A stretch of DNA of 64,000 nt from Acanthochlamys bracteata (lineage: Eukaryota; Streptophyta; Magnoliopsida; Pandanales; Velloziaceae): contig CM034144.1 in NCBI GenBank assembly GCA_019914995.1, positions 6,665,489 through 6,729,488 on the forward strand. Direction: 5' to 3'. Below, piece after piece: positions 21,318-33,600 of this stretch; the first letter of the stretch is position 1, and each line of letters starts with the position of its first letter. The notes below the pieces were generated by a model, which was not told where the DNA came from, made no database searches, and was given only the letters and a program-made list of their open reading frames with translations. A program made the translations under genes and the position numbers.

Positions 21318-23255
21318 ATGGCCATGGCTAACCTTCTCTCTTCTTCTTCTTCTTCTTCTTCATCTCTGCAGTTCGTCACTGCTCAACCATTTAATTCTTC
21401 TTCCAACGTTCTTCGAAGAAGAAGAAAATCTTTTCATATTCAATGTGTTTCTCAAAATCAAGTAGAAATTCAATCTTCTTCTAAAGAGCTTAAGAGGAGA
21501 GATGTCTTGTTCAGTTTCTTTATGTCTTCTGTTTCATTTCCATCTCTGACAAATGCTGCTTTTGCAATCGATGCAGGTAATGAAATATTAGAAATTCTTT
21601 TGTTCTTTAAGAAACAAAATTGTGAATGTTCTTTTTTCTTTTCGAATTTTATAAATTTTTCTTTACTAAAAAAATTTAGTGAAATTTTCTTTTATTAGTT
21701 TTTATAGTTCTTCATATGTTAGAATGATTAATTTATATTTTTGAAAACAATTACTACTTTTATTTTTGTAAAAAATGTAGATGTTCAAGAAAGTTTTCGA
21801 ATGTATGAGGATGAGAAGAACAAGTTTCAGATATCTGTTCCCAAAGGTAAATTTTCTACTCAAACTTTTTCTCTAACTTATTTTTGTAGTTTTTATTTTC
21901 CATGAAAACATATTTCAATTAATAGTTGATTACTTGGAAGAAAAAGTAAAATTGGAGAAAATTATTATATAAACACAATTCTTTTGCAGACTGGTTAATG
22001 GGAAGTTCAGAAACAGATGTGCTAAGATCAGTCACAGCATTTTATCCTCGAGAAAATTCTGGCTCTAATGGTAACTTCCATTTTTGCTCCTAGCTAATTT
22101 ACAGTAAAATCCATTCTTACCGAGTGCGCTGATTTTTCTTTTGATTTTTTGCATAAAAGTTGTTTCGATAAGGGCGTGTATCAATTGCAGTGAAGTGAGT
22201 TCTTAAAAAATAGATTTTTCAAAAGTGAATTCTTCGAAAAGTGGGTTTCAAAAGTGAGTTAAATTTCGTGTTTGATGTAGTTGAAAGTGATCTAGAAGTG
22301 ATTTTTTGTTTTTGGTTGTATTTGAAATGAGTTTGGAAGTGACTTTTTGACAGAAAGAGTAAGTTCCGACCAAATTGACACACGACTTAAACGGTTTTCT
22401 TTTAGTTAGTGTTGTTATCTCAGGCCTTGGTCCAGATTTCACTAAGTTAGGATCATTTGGTACTGCAGATGAATTCGCAGAATATCTGGTAATTCTTTCA
22501 TGTTTTTATCAAAGCTTAAAAAACTTTTAATTTACCAGATTTTCTTTTATAAATTTTGATATCATATTCTTCATGGATATGTAACTCATCAGGTAACCGG
22601 AATGGATAGGAGCTGGAAGAATCCACCAGGTGTAGCAGCAAAACTCATCAATGCTAAATCAGCAAAGGGTACATTTCCCTTTTTTATTTATATTCTTCCA
22701 ACATTTTCATTACATCAAGAGATTTCCAGCAATTTTTTTTTTTAATTTTCATGATTTTCTAGGGTTGTATTACATTGAATACACACTGCAAAATCCCGGC
22801 GAACGCAGAAAGCATATAATTTCTGCTGTCGGAATCGGTTCTGGTACTTGGTACAATAGATTGTACACAGTTAATGGTCAGGTCTGTATTTCCAAACTGC
22901 TTCTCATTTTTGTTCTTCATTATTGTCATTTCATTATAAAATCAATCGGTAATAAAAAAAACGAGCTCAAATTTTATGAGTATTATTTTAGAACCGTTAA
23001 TAAATAATATGAAACTAAACTTTTTAACAATTAATTTTTTTTGTTTTACTTTTTATTTTTGGAGCTTATGATATAATCTGCTTGCTATTATTTTCTGTAT
23101 AGTTCATGGAAGACGAATCGGATAAATATAGATCGAAAATTGAAAAGGTAAGAGAAAGTGAGAAACAATAATGTTCAAAGTTTTCTTTTTCCTGAATGAA
23201 TGAATGCTGACATTCAAAAAAATTTCAGTCTGTACTTTCATTTAGATTGCTGTGA
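21318..23255 (+). CDS. PsbP domain-containing thylakoid lumen protein
   Basis: Eight exons: 21318..21576, 21781..21846, 21990..22070, 22406..22488, 22593..22668, 22763..22881, 23103..23147, 23229..23255; 756 nt, 251 residues. The N-terminus is a Ser-rich chloroplast transit peptide (a TTC/TCT run gives consecutive Ser at 9-15). A lumen-targeting signal follows, with twin arginine at 59-60 (KRRD), a hydrophobic stretch and a cleavage-like NAAFA at 78-82. The mature part, about 90-250, is a PsbP fold with FRMYEDEKNKFQISVPKDW, VSVVISGLGPDF, GLYYIEYTLQNPG and a C-terminal FRLL. Family members act in photosystem or NDH assembly in the lumen rather than replacing PsbP itself. Resemblance is closest to the PPD group, but I cannot assign a numbered member. 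Intron 3 holds a MITE. It is convergent with VPS26, 574 bp apart. Confidence 0.92.
22172..22387. mobile_element. PIF/Harbinger-like MITE in intron 3 of the PsbP-like gene
   Basis: The left end is GGGCGTGTATCAATT. The reverse complement of the right end is AGTCGTGTGTCAATT. Both sides carry TAA (22169-22171 and 22388-22390). The interior of 216 bp is AT-rich with short repeats of the gtgagtt type. The end match is imperfect, so the element is older than the one in AHL. It ends only about 16 bp before the exon-4 acceptor. Confidence 0.6.
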
Positions 23256-23828
23256 CGAAGAAAGAATGCAGCATTTCGCCGCCGCAAATCCAGTTATAGA
23301 GACAGAATGCTGAATGCATGAGGCTCTTTTTGATACTGTTCTGTAGAATGTAACACATTAAAGATCCCAATTACTGGAAATGATTCACAAATAACATACA
23401 GAAACTCTGAGAATACATTCCAAAAGCAATCATTTACCGATTATTACATTCTGTTTGTTTTAGCCAGTGCATAGTCATATGGCATTGGAGTTACAAGTTC
23501 AACATAAATTTCTCAAGCCATAAACACAACCTTTTATGAAATAAATAATCACACTAAAAAGGTCTTTTGCTAATGCCCGGGACAAAAAATTCCTTTGCAT
23601 GTTCAACAACGATAAAGACATCTCGCATTCATATTCACAAACGGTTCTTTAAATGACGGTTGTGTCCCATATGCCATCGGTAATGCTTTTTGATATGAAA
23701 ACATTCACTCAGTGCCAGAATGGAAAATCCAGATCCTCAGTCCATAGGGTCAGTGCTGGAGTTAAAAACAAGCCAATCATGCTCGCCTCGAGATGGAGTA
23801 TACAGTTTGTGTTGGTCGAAGGAGTTGG

Positions 23829-26800
23829 TCAGCTTTCAAGAAGGCGGTAAACAGTAATCTCTTGCTGCTTGAAGTACCTTCTATCCTCTTCATCCACAAG
23901 AACAAGGTTCAGGTAGTACTTCACGCTGAATTTGTTGTTAATATTCCGGTATGTTGGGGTCAACTCATATGGACTTAAGAATAATCGGATTGGGATTGAT
24001 TCACCTATAAATCACAATATATAAGCCAAGACAAAATTGATGTCCTACGGCAGGCTTTAGCAATACAAAATCCTTATGTTAAAAAAATTTAAAAGTGCAA
24101 GATAAACCTTAATGAAATAACTTTCAAGGAAAAATAAGCCTAACAAGCAGAGATATATTGCCATGTATGACCAACATCATCCATGCCTTTATTACTGTAA
24201 GAAATTTCACCCTCCACATTACAACATAACCTATTAACTATCCTACCTTTTGTAGTCTAACACTAGCCAATCAGATTGAAGAAGAGGTGAGATATCTGAA
24301 ACTTACCAACTAAAGCTGCAGATTAGTAAACAAGCACTATCTAGCAAATTCCCAGTTAAGCATGCCATAGAAGTTATGTGTAACTGCACATGGACAGAAG
24401 CAATAAAATGAAATCCATATGTACCTCTTACAGGAGCACCATCCATCAACTCGAATTTTGCAAGTGTCTCCGTCTCGACATATGTATTAGGTCCTGATCC
24501 AGTGGATTCTCGACGTCTAATCTCAAGTTCCATGTTTTTAATTTTAATCCTCACTAGAAGGAAGTATATCTTTCCAACGATGACATCCTTAAGATGATAC
24601 CTGAAAAAAGGCCAGTAAGTAAATGACGTAAATGCCTATCTAAGTTGAAAGAGTTCTTTGTCAATACAATGATCCTGATCCCCATAAATCATACAAGCAG
24701 AACTTACTTGCTTTTGTTGTATTCAAACTCGATATGCAAGCAATCTTCAATTCCAACTTCCATCTGCAAAATAATCCACCTTAGCCGTAATCACAAATGT
24801 CAGCTTATAACTGCATAATAACATGCGATAACTGAAGAACAGCTTTGTCACAAACTGACACTAATACTCAAGATGAACCACTGATATCAAAAGCTAACAC
24901 GCTAATACTTTTGAACATTCTTAGTTAACCAGTGCCTGTGGATATAGATTTATCATTCTATTGGATGTTTACATGCAGTCATACTGGTTGGGACATTGGA
25001 GGCACCAAGCAGGAGATAGTCATATAAAAGTATTCTCTTTTGATTTCTTTCAAAGAAAGCGCATATCAATCAGTTGTCTACATGAAAGTGGCATACAGTA
25101 AGTAGAATAGTTGATGGCTAATCTCAACCAAATCAAACTGATAAACTGCATGCTATAAACTGCAGGAATTCAAACTAACAAACAACAGAACTTATACACC
25201 GGATTCACTAAAACACCCGATTATCCTTGTAAAACATAGCCAGAGAGTCATAAGAGTCAACAAAAAATCATGCAGTATGATTAACATGCTCGAATGGCAA
25301 TTTTTTAAAATGCAATCACAATATCAGAAATGCGTAAGCATTCTGAGGCATAACAACTGCTCCAATCTAACCACCATTCATCATGATCTCAACTTGGAAG
25401 CAATTTTACTTTCAGAATAGTATTGTTACGCATGGGCAAATATACTTTTGATTGTTTAGAAAAGACAATCATACCTTAATGCTGTTGTTAATTGTTGGAG
25501 CTGGCGTGTAATTGCGAACCTGATGAGAATAGTGAGAGCTGTTAAGTTAAAACAATAACTTTGTGCAGTTGCTTTAAAATTACTTATCTTCAAAATTTAA
25601 GCACTTTTTTATTTTTGAGAGTATGCTGCGAACCATGCTTTTCATTCACTCTTAAAAATGAATAGTTTAATACATTCATAAAAGGCTAAATTAAAATCAA
25701 GACTCGGAAGTTCTTAATATTAGTTCTTTCTTAATAAACTTCAAAATCTAGATTCAACTGTTTCTTCAGTGACGAAAAAAACTTGGAATACATAAATGCA
25801 ACATCAAGTGTGCTAATTGTCTTTGATTCTCATCATATGAGAGGATTGTAGAAATGCCAAAATATGCATTCAGATAAAATTCAATATACAATATATATAA
25901 TTCAGCTAATTCAAAATTTTGAAACAATAAATATCTGTATCCTCAAAAGCAAATCGTACATAATACGTATTGCTATTCTCAAATAAGAAGAGGGGCGATG
26001 CAATACAATTAACCTATATCCACATGGAACAATAATATTGTACTTACCCAAATGTCCTGATACTCCACAATGTTGCTGACATAGTTACGGCTGACTGTTA
26101 CTTTCAGGACATACCTGGAACAAAAGGAATAAAGTGTGGTGAGACAAGTTCTTCACAACTAAATTTTAATAGTAATTTATTCTTCAAGAAGAACTCCAGT
26201 GGAGTTCCTTAACTAGACATGTATGTTCAGCAAATATCAGTAATAGCTAAGAACTCACCTCAGTCTAACATTAGTTCCATTGTATGATTCATAAGGCATT
26301 TCAACAGTTGAGAACTCAAATGAGTATGTTTTCTTTTCATATATATCACCAGGAACTTCAAGTTCACGTACTGCATAAAAGTAAATAGTGGATGAGTAGC
26401 TCGAAAGTGCTAGTCTCTCAAGAAAAAAACCTAAACCAATACAAAATAGTTAATGCGCCATGTGATAACGAGAGTGTGATGTATCATGATAATGCAACAT
26501 GGAAGGAACTGCAATATTTGAGGCTACCACTGACAATGAGTTACTTCAACTGTATATATGTAAAATAATGGCACTGAGAAAGGCTAAATGGTACATACTG
26601 TGAACCATCCAATTAAAACCATACCAATCCTAGACAACAAAAAGGAAAATTTATTCTTAGTAGAGATATTGATTGAACCGCAATACATTGAAACAAAGAA
26701 ATACTAAGATTCTGCAAGGTCTAAATTCTAGAGTTGAAGAAGTTGTCATGGTGCAAGAAAGTGTTGATTAGTTTCCTGCTTTCCCGTCAAAACCACTAAA

Positions 26801-28251
26801 GTCAGTACTAAGCTATATAAGTGAAGTAAAAGCAATTAGGAAATGCCACTTACCTAGAGATGTGAAATCATAGAAATTGCCTCTGTCAAAGTACAATTCT
26901 GCATAAATGGAAGAAAAAGTGCTTAAGATTAGATAACCAAAAGCAGCGATAATGCATAAACCATCCTCCAGCACGTGCTTGCTGAATAGCTTAGAATTGG
27001 TATTCAGATGAATAAGGATTGAGAGAGAATAAATATTATCATGCCGTCCTGCCAACAGAAATGAGAAGGTATATACCTATTTGGCCAAGAAGTTCAATCT
27101 TGATGCCACTGTGTTCAAGCTTTTTCCCTTGAAGAGGTTCAATAGAAACCTAAATATTACAAGAAAAATTACAGTTATCCTAAGAGGAACCATCAATTAT
27201 TACAAAAGAAGTTATTTCAGATCTTCAAGAGAGATATACAGTACCTCACCAGTAATATTTTCCTGACTCTGGAAAAGAGGGACAGTAGCTGATTTGCCAT
27301 TTTCCTTCTTAATAGTAACCTACCAAAAGGAAGAAAATGAATAAAACTCCAATAACAATTTCAGCAACTACAGCTAGCTGGGAAAGTGGAAATAAATTAA
27401 TCTACCAAATTTTACAACCCCATCAGCCTTTCTGGTTTCACTAGCACATAGCTATCACAGCAGAACTATGATCGCAATTCCGTGCTTCTTATTAACACTT
27501 TACGAAGTTCTAGGCATGATTTCAATAAACAAATCAATGTGATGAATCTAAGCTTCCTAGTAAGACGGTTCATCATTTTCCTGCATCAGTGACAACCACT
27601 TCCCATGCATGACAAATTCCTAACAAACTAGACAGACCAAGAGAACCATAAGCATCCATCATGAGACCGCCATGGGATGAATGCTGGACCAAGAATTAAA
27701 TTCTTTACCTGTTTCCTTGTCCTCCCATCCGAAAATTTGATTGCAATGTGACACGGTGACTTGAACGCTCCAATAAGGTAGTTCTGAAACAAGCAAAGAA
27801 TGAAATATATACTAACGATGCAACGGCAGTTGAGTATGAAAGAATACGGTATGCACAATCTGAAGTCAAACTAAATTCTAGAATCCAATAATGCTAGAAC
27901 TAACAAAGGCAAGACGTTTCACACTAAACCTCAGAGGCTAAGCAGCAATGGCGTCGACCTACAGCTCAATTCATGCTAGAAAGTTAATAGTTACGGTTTT
28001 TCCACATAAAAATTCAGACTAAACAACAACAGGTAGACTTGGCAAAAACAGATATTTTAGTAAGAAAATTCACACAAAAAAAGGTAAAATCTAAAACACT
28101 TATCTAATAATAACCAGTCAAGTTTCTCCCACACACATCCAAAGAAAAAAAGGAAAGGAAACAATCCCAACAGCAATACTACTCAAATTAGCAGAAATCA
28201 TGCAACAAATATCGAATCACAAAACCTTGAAACAATTTTAATACTTACCAT
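23829..28251 (-). CDS. VPS26: Vacuolar protein sorting 26, retromer core subunit
   Basis: Eleven exons: 28251..28249 (only the ATG), 27783..27709, 27319..27245, 27149..27077, 26898..26854, 26370..26259, 26114..26048, 25519..25475, 24763..24708, 24600..24425, 24004..23829; 903 nt, 300 residues, in frame. The arrestin-like fold is recognised over its whole length: [142 protein letters not shown]. The length equals that of plant VPS26. It binds VPS35 in the VPS26-VPS29-VPS35 complex, which recycles cargo from endosomes. Exon 1 contributes only the initiator codon before ATG|GTAAGT. Confidence 0.97.
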
Positions 28252-28565
28252 TTTCCTCGATCAAGCAATTGATCCACCACCACTGCGTTAAATCTACCAT
28301 AAAAACCATACACAAGCACAACCGTCTCAAACTATCGAATCTCACCAGCTAAGAAACAGTTGATTCACATAGGGATCAAAACAATAACCTGAAATCTTAG
28401 GCGGCGACGAAATAACGGCTAAGATTTGCCGGCGAGATTTGGGGAAGATAAAAAAAACCAGAGAGAAGAAGAAGACCGTAGAGAGAGAGAGTCGTTAGTA
28501 GAAGGCGGAATATCGTGGTTCGACTTGGGAAAGATTAAAAAAAATAGAGAGAAGAAGAAGCCCGT

Positions 28566-28567
<2 letters not shown>

Positions 28568-28603
<36 letters not shown>

Positions 28604-28613
28604 AGAGAGAGAG
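28568..28613. repeat. GA-rich microsatellite in the VPS26 5' region
   Basis: An almost pure (GA)n run with one GCGC interruption, upstream of the VPS26 initiator exon; on the VPS26 strand it is a (TC)n tract of the kind common in plant core promoters and leaders. The positive-strand frame across it, rich in RERE, is not a gene. Confidence 0.8.
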
Positions 28614-28739
28614 TCGTTATTGCAGAAAAGAAACAGGACACGCGGCGATTTTAACACTTGTTACAGGCAATCAATTGAAATTGGCCCCATATTACAAGCG
28701 AGTGGTTAATGGGCCTATAACACTTGACTATTAATGAAA

Positions 28740-29059
28740 AGCCCATTTGAAAAAACGTAACTGTATTTTTTTTATCAAATTTTAAATTTTAAACGATTCG
28801 TATATTTTAATTATATAAAAAATTTAAAATTTTATTTTTATATACGAAATTTTAATTCTAACTTTTTTATTTTTATGCTTCCTAATACAAATATATTTTT
28901 TAATTTTCAACACATTTTTAAAATTTATTGAAATATAAATACTAAACTTTATTTTTACTTTATCTTTTTAAAAAATTTTACTTTTTATTTTTTATTTTTA
29001 CGAAATTCAGTTACTTTGAAACAGGCACTATATATTTCTGTGCATTGCTTTACTCTCTA
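28740..29059. other. AT-rich spacer
   Basis: No gene or clear element. The ends share a short inverted GTAACTG-like match, too weak to call a transposon. Confidence 0.35.
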
Positions 29060-29507
29060 GTCGGTGAGTTCAAGATAGCTAGGTTGGCTGCTGAGGCTCA
29101 GGGAAGCTGCTGATAAGGCAAAGGTGGAGCTTTCTTCTACTGCACAAACAGTGATTAACCTTCCTTTCATCACTGCTGATGCTAAGCACTTCAAATCACA
29201 TTAACCCGCTCCAAATTTGAAACCTTGGTTAGCTACCTGATTGAGAGAACCAGGATCCCATGCAAGAACTATCTGAAGGATGCCAATATTACCACAAAAG
29301 AAATCGATGAGGTACTGTTGGTTGGTGGGATGACCAGGTTTCCAAAGGTCCAGAAAATTGTAGCTTAAATCTTTGGAAAGACCCCAAGCAAAGGTGGGAG
29401 CTGCTATCCAAGGCGGCATCCTCAGGGGTGATGTGAAGGAGCTTCTCTTACTGCATGTCACTCCCCTCTAGTTGGGGATTGAGACTCTTGGAGGAATTTT
29501 CACAAGA
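29060..29507 (+). pseudogene. Mitochondrial-type HSP70 fragment
   Basis: Plus-strand translation gives broken but clear HSP70 substrate-domain and ATPase text: [27 protein letters not shown], a frameshift, then [41 protein letters not shown][12 protein letters not shown], a deletion, RGDVKELL-type sequence in other frames, and LGIETLGGIFTRL. The [12 protein letters not shown] and LGIETLGGIFTRL phrases are those of the mitochondrial/DnaK-like class. There is an in-frame TAA where Gln is expected, at least two frameshifts and a deletion. No introns are visible across the span, so capture from cDNA or from within one exon is possible. It abuts the ARID gene copy directly at about 29507. Confidence 0.85.
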
Positions 29508-30357
29508 CTACCTCAGCATTTAGGGGTACTTCCACCTCTTGCGCTCTCCTCTTTCTTCACAGAAACCTTGGCCAGTTTCTTCTCTTCCGGACCAACAGTC
29601 AGAGCACTCGTGTCTGGAACAACATCAGAGCCATTCATAGCACCAGTGTCATTTTGTGAGTCAGCCACTTCTGGTGCTTCCTCAACTACTCCTGAATTAT
29701 TGCTTTTATTCAACTGTTCATTTCCCGAGTCCTCCTCAATAAAAGTGTTGGGAACAACTTCATGCAGGCCCTCGCCTTCGACTTCCTCATCAATAATATG
29801 CTCATTTTCTGAGAGCTCCGGCATCGCATGTTCCGGATCACCACCACTCTCTTTCTCTATTATATCACTCATCTGAACTACCAACCTTCCTTCACAACTC
29901 AAAGCTTCTTTATCTTCTAAGTTCTAAGTAACTCATGTACTAAACCCATACAAAACCCAAAAAACTGTTATCCAAGCTTCCAACATTTCACTTCTTTAAA
30001 TAACTTCCTTAAAATCAATACAAACCTACATTCAAAAATCTACCTTTTACTAGAGACGGGGAAAAAAAGAAGGGAAATCACAGAAATCTCGTTGCACCTT
30101 AGCACTCAAACAAAACACTAAACCTTACAACCATCCCTTCCGATCAACACAAAACCATCAACTAACTTCCATTACAGACTCCAACTCCACAGAAACAGAA
30201 TCAAGAATCCACGACAACAGAAAGACTGGAATATTGAAAAAAAAAAACCCTAAATTCTGGTTGTTTGCTTGCTAAATCTGCTTTCAAGGAAACGAACAAC
30301 ACTTGAAATTGAACCAAGGGGAAGACTTAGCTGTGTTGAAATTGCAGTTTAGAGCCC
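29508..30357 (-). pseudogene. Duplicated 5' part of the ARID gene (truncated copy)
   Basis: A near-identical copy, same orientation, of 39015-39862, covering the first coding part and 5'UTR of the ARID/HSP20 gene. The copied reading frame begins MSDIIEKESGG (ATG at about 29872) and runs to about 29513. An extra A then shifts frame, and the copy stops where the HSP70 fragment starts. All later exons, including the ARID domain core, are absent. Only scattered single-base changes separate the copies, so the duplication is recent. Its right border is about 22 bp upstream of the CSLD TATA box. Confidence 0.92.
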
Positions 30358-30379
30358 GATCTCTCTCATTTTTTCCCTC

Positions 30380-30387
30380 TATAAATA
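30380..30387 (+). promoter_or_regulatory. TATA box of the CSLD gene
   Basis: TATAAATA in the context CCTCTATAAATAGCG, a near-perfect plant TATA box. Transcription would be expected to start near 30410-30420, giving a leader of about 240 nt before the ATG at 30656. Confidence 0.7.
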
Positions 30388-30585
30388 GCGTAGCATTGCA
30401 TATACCTCTCCTTCTCTGCTCCGAAAAACATTCCTTCAAAATCGTTCGTGCCCATTCTCAACCATCCATTAATTCATTCGCTTCATTCTCTGATCTGTTT
30501 CTGTATCTCTGTTTCTTCTTTCTTTTTTTCTCTTTGTAGTAGATCTACCTTCGTCTCTGAAACCTTTTAATTTCTTCTAACAAAA

Positions 30586-30603
30586 ATGGATTCAGAAACA
30601 TAG
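30586..30603 (+). other. Short upstream ORF in the CSLD leader
   Basis: ATG at 30586 in good context (aaaaATGG) encodes five codons (MDSET) and stops with TAG at 30601-30603, 52 nt before the main ATG. Such uORFs can lower translation of the main frame. It matters only if the leader starts at the TATA-directed site. Confidence 0.45.
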
Positions 30604-30655
30604 CAAGTACGTTGATACTGATTCAGGCAATAATAAGTAAGAAAAAAGAAAAAGA

Positions 30656-33600
30656 ATGGCATCATTGCCGCACAATGCGTCGAAGAAAACGGCGATGCGA
30701 AGTCCTGGAGGAGCTGGATCGCACAGTTCCCGGGGCACTACCGGCCAAACTGTGAAGTTTGCTCGCCGGACGTCAAGCGGGCGTTACGTAAGCCTATCAA
30801 GAGAAGACATTGACATGTCCGGTGAGATCTCCGGTGACTACATGAACTACACCGTCCACATTCCTCCCACGCCCGATAACCAGCCAATGGAAGCAGGACA
30901 GAACGACGCTAACGTCGCGCTTAAGGCGGAAGAGCAATACGTTTCCAACTCGTTGTTTACCGGAGGGTTCAATAGTGTTACTAGAGCTCATCTCATGGAT
31001 AAGATGATTGATTCAGAAGTTAGTCATCCGCAGATGGCCGGAAGTAAAGGTGGGTCGAAATGCGCTATGCCTGCTTGCGACGGCAAGGTTATGCTTAACG
31101 AGCGCGGCGAAGATATCGATCCTTGCGACTGCAGGTATTTATCAGCTTAAGCTTTTAGATCAAATGTTTTTTTCTTTAGCTCGAGCGTATGGTGTTAGAG
31201 ATCGATATGTACGATAAATTAATCTGTGTATTTGTTTGCAGGTTTAAGATTTGTAGAGATTGTTACTTAGATGCACAAAAGGATGGAGGAAATTGTCCAG
31301 GATGTAAAGAGCCATACAAAATGGGTGACTACGACGACGACATGCCGCCGGATTTCTCGTCCGGCGCTCTGCCATTACCGGCGCCAAGTAGCGGAGGAAC
31401 AGATACCCGGATGGTGTCCAACAAGTCGATATTAATGCGGTCACAGACTGGAGATTTTGATCACAACCGTTGGTTGTTCGAAACAAAAGGCACGTATGGC
31501 TACGGCAACGCCTTTCAACCGAAGGACGGCTACGATGACGATGACATCGATGACGGTGATGGTATACCGGAGAAACAAGGCAAGCCATGGAAGCCTCTTA
31601 CGAGGAAAATCCCCATGCCTGCTGCCATTATAAGTCCTTACAGGTACGTTAAGGAGGCTGTGTTTCAAAATTCCGAAACGCTACCTGTTCACATATTTTA
31701 ATTAGTTATTAAACTTATAATTTTATTTTATTATTCGTGAATTTATTATGAATTCAAAATAAATTATATATAAATTAAAAATATAAAAATAAACTCAATT
31801 TAAATTATTATTTTTGAAGTTGTTATTTTTATAAAATTCACTTTATCTTAACAAATTTTTTCGACCGCATTTAAAACACGTTCTAAATATAATACAAACT
31901 AATAGATACCTGATCGTCCGACGTGTTTCGCAGGTTGCTGATCTTCGTCCGGCTAGTGGTGCTGGCCTTCTTCCTGGCATGGCGAGTGAAGCATCCGAAC
32001 GAGGAGGCGATATGGCTGTGGTTGATGTCGGTGACCTGCGAGATATGGTTCGCATTTTCATGGATCCTCGACCAACTTCCAAAGCTGAACCCGATCAACC
32101 GCGCCACCGACCTTACCATCTTGAAAGAAAAGTTCGAGAGTGATCCTTCCGGCAGGTCGGACCTTCCTGGCATCGACGTATTCGTCTCCACCGCAGACCC
32201 TGAGAAAGAACCCCCTCTCGTTACGGCAAACACTATACTTTCCATCCTCGCCGTCGACTACCCCGTCGAGAAGCTTGCATGCTACATCTCCGACGATGGC
32301 GGGGCACTGTTAACCTTTGAGGCAATGGCTGAAGCGGCGAGTTTCGCCAACATATGGGTCCCATTTTGCCGGAAACACGATATCGAGCCGAGGAACCCTG
32401 ACAGTTACTTCCAGCTGAGAGGTGACCCTACGAAGAACAAACGGAGGTCGGACTTCGTTAAAGATCGCCGAAAAGTTAAACGTGAGTACGACGAGTTTAA
32501 AGTTAGAATCAATGGCTTGCCGGATTCAATAAGGCGGCGGTCGGACGCCTTCAACGCCAGAGAAGAAATGAAGATGATGAAACGGTTAAGAGAAACCGGC
32601 GCCGACGTGTTAGAGGCTCCGAAAGTACCGAAAGCCACGTGGATGGCTGACGGCACGCATTGGCCGGGTACGTGGGCAGTTTCTTCGCCGGAGCATGCGA
32701 GAGGTGACCATGCCGGAATACTTCAGGTAATGCTGAAGCCGCCATCTGCCGACGCCTTATACGGTATGGCCGACGACGAAGAGCAGATCATAGACTTCAG
32801 TGACGTCGATATCCGGCTTCCGATGCTCGTATACATGTCGCGAGAGAAGCGACCCGGGTACGACCATAATAAGAAAGCCGGCGCGATGAACGCGCTAGTC
32901 CGGTGCTCGGCGATCATGTCGAACGGAGCCTTTATACTCAACCTCGACTGTGATCACTATATCTACAACTGTCAGGCGATCAGAGAAGGAATGTGCTTCA
33001 TGCTCGACCGCGGCGGCGACCGAATTTGTTACATTCAGTTTCCGCAACGGTTCGAAGGCATCGATCCCTCCGATCGGTACGCGAACCATAACACCGTCTT
33101 CTTCGACGGCAACATGCGCGCTCTCGACGGTCTTCAGGTACGTTCGTTACTCATTCAGAACAGGAATTAGGATTGAAATGATTTCATACTGATTTGTTTT
33201 ACAGGGACCGGTGTATGTCGGTACGGGATGCCTATTCCGGCGATTTGCGTTGTACGGCTTCGACCCGCCGCGTGTACAAGAGTATGCAGCCGGAATCTTT
33301 AAGACCGGCAAGGCGAAAACGACGATCAATAACGACTCCGAAACGCACGCGCTCCGGCCGGAAGAACTCGACAGTGACCTCGACGCGCAACTTCTCCCGA
33401 AACGTTTCGGCAACTCCGCCGCATTAGCGGAATCAATCCCGGTATGCGAGTTCCAAGGCCGGCCGTTAGCCGACTACCCGGGAGTCAAGCATGGGCGGCC
33501 TCCGGGAGCTCTACGCGTTCCGCGACCACCGTTAGACCCACCGACGGTTGCCGAGGCCGTCTCTGTTATCTCCTGCTGGTACGAAGACAAGACGGAATGG

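Noticed and set aside
28426-28734. 102-codon plus frame rich in RERE
   Set aside because: It is a translation of a GA microsatellite in the VPS26 leader.
28740-29035. Possible MITE next to the HSP70 fragment
   Set aside because: Only a 7-base inverted match at the ends and no target-site duplication.
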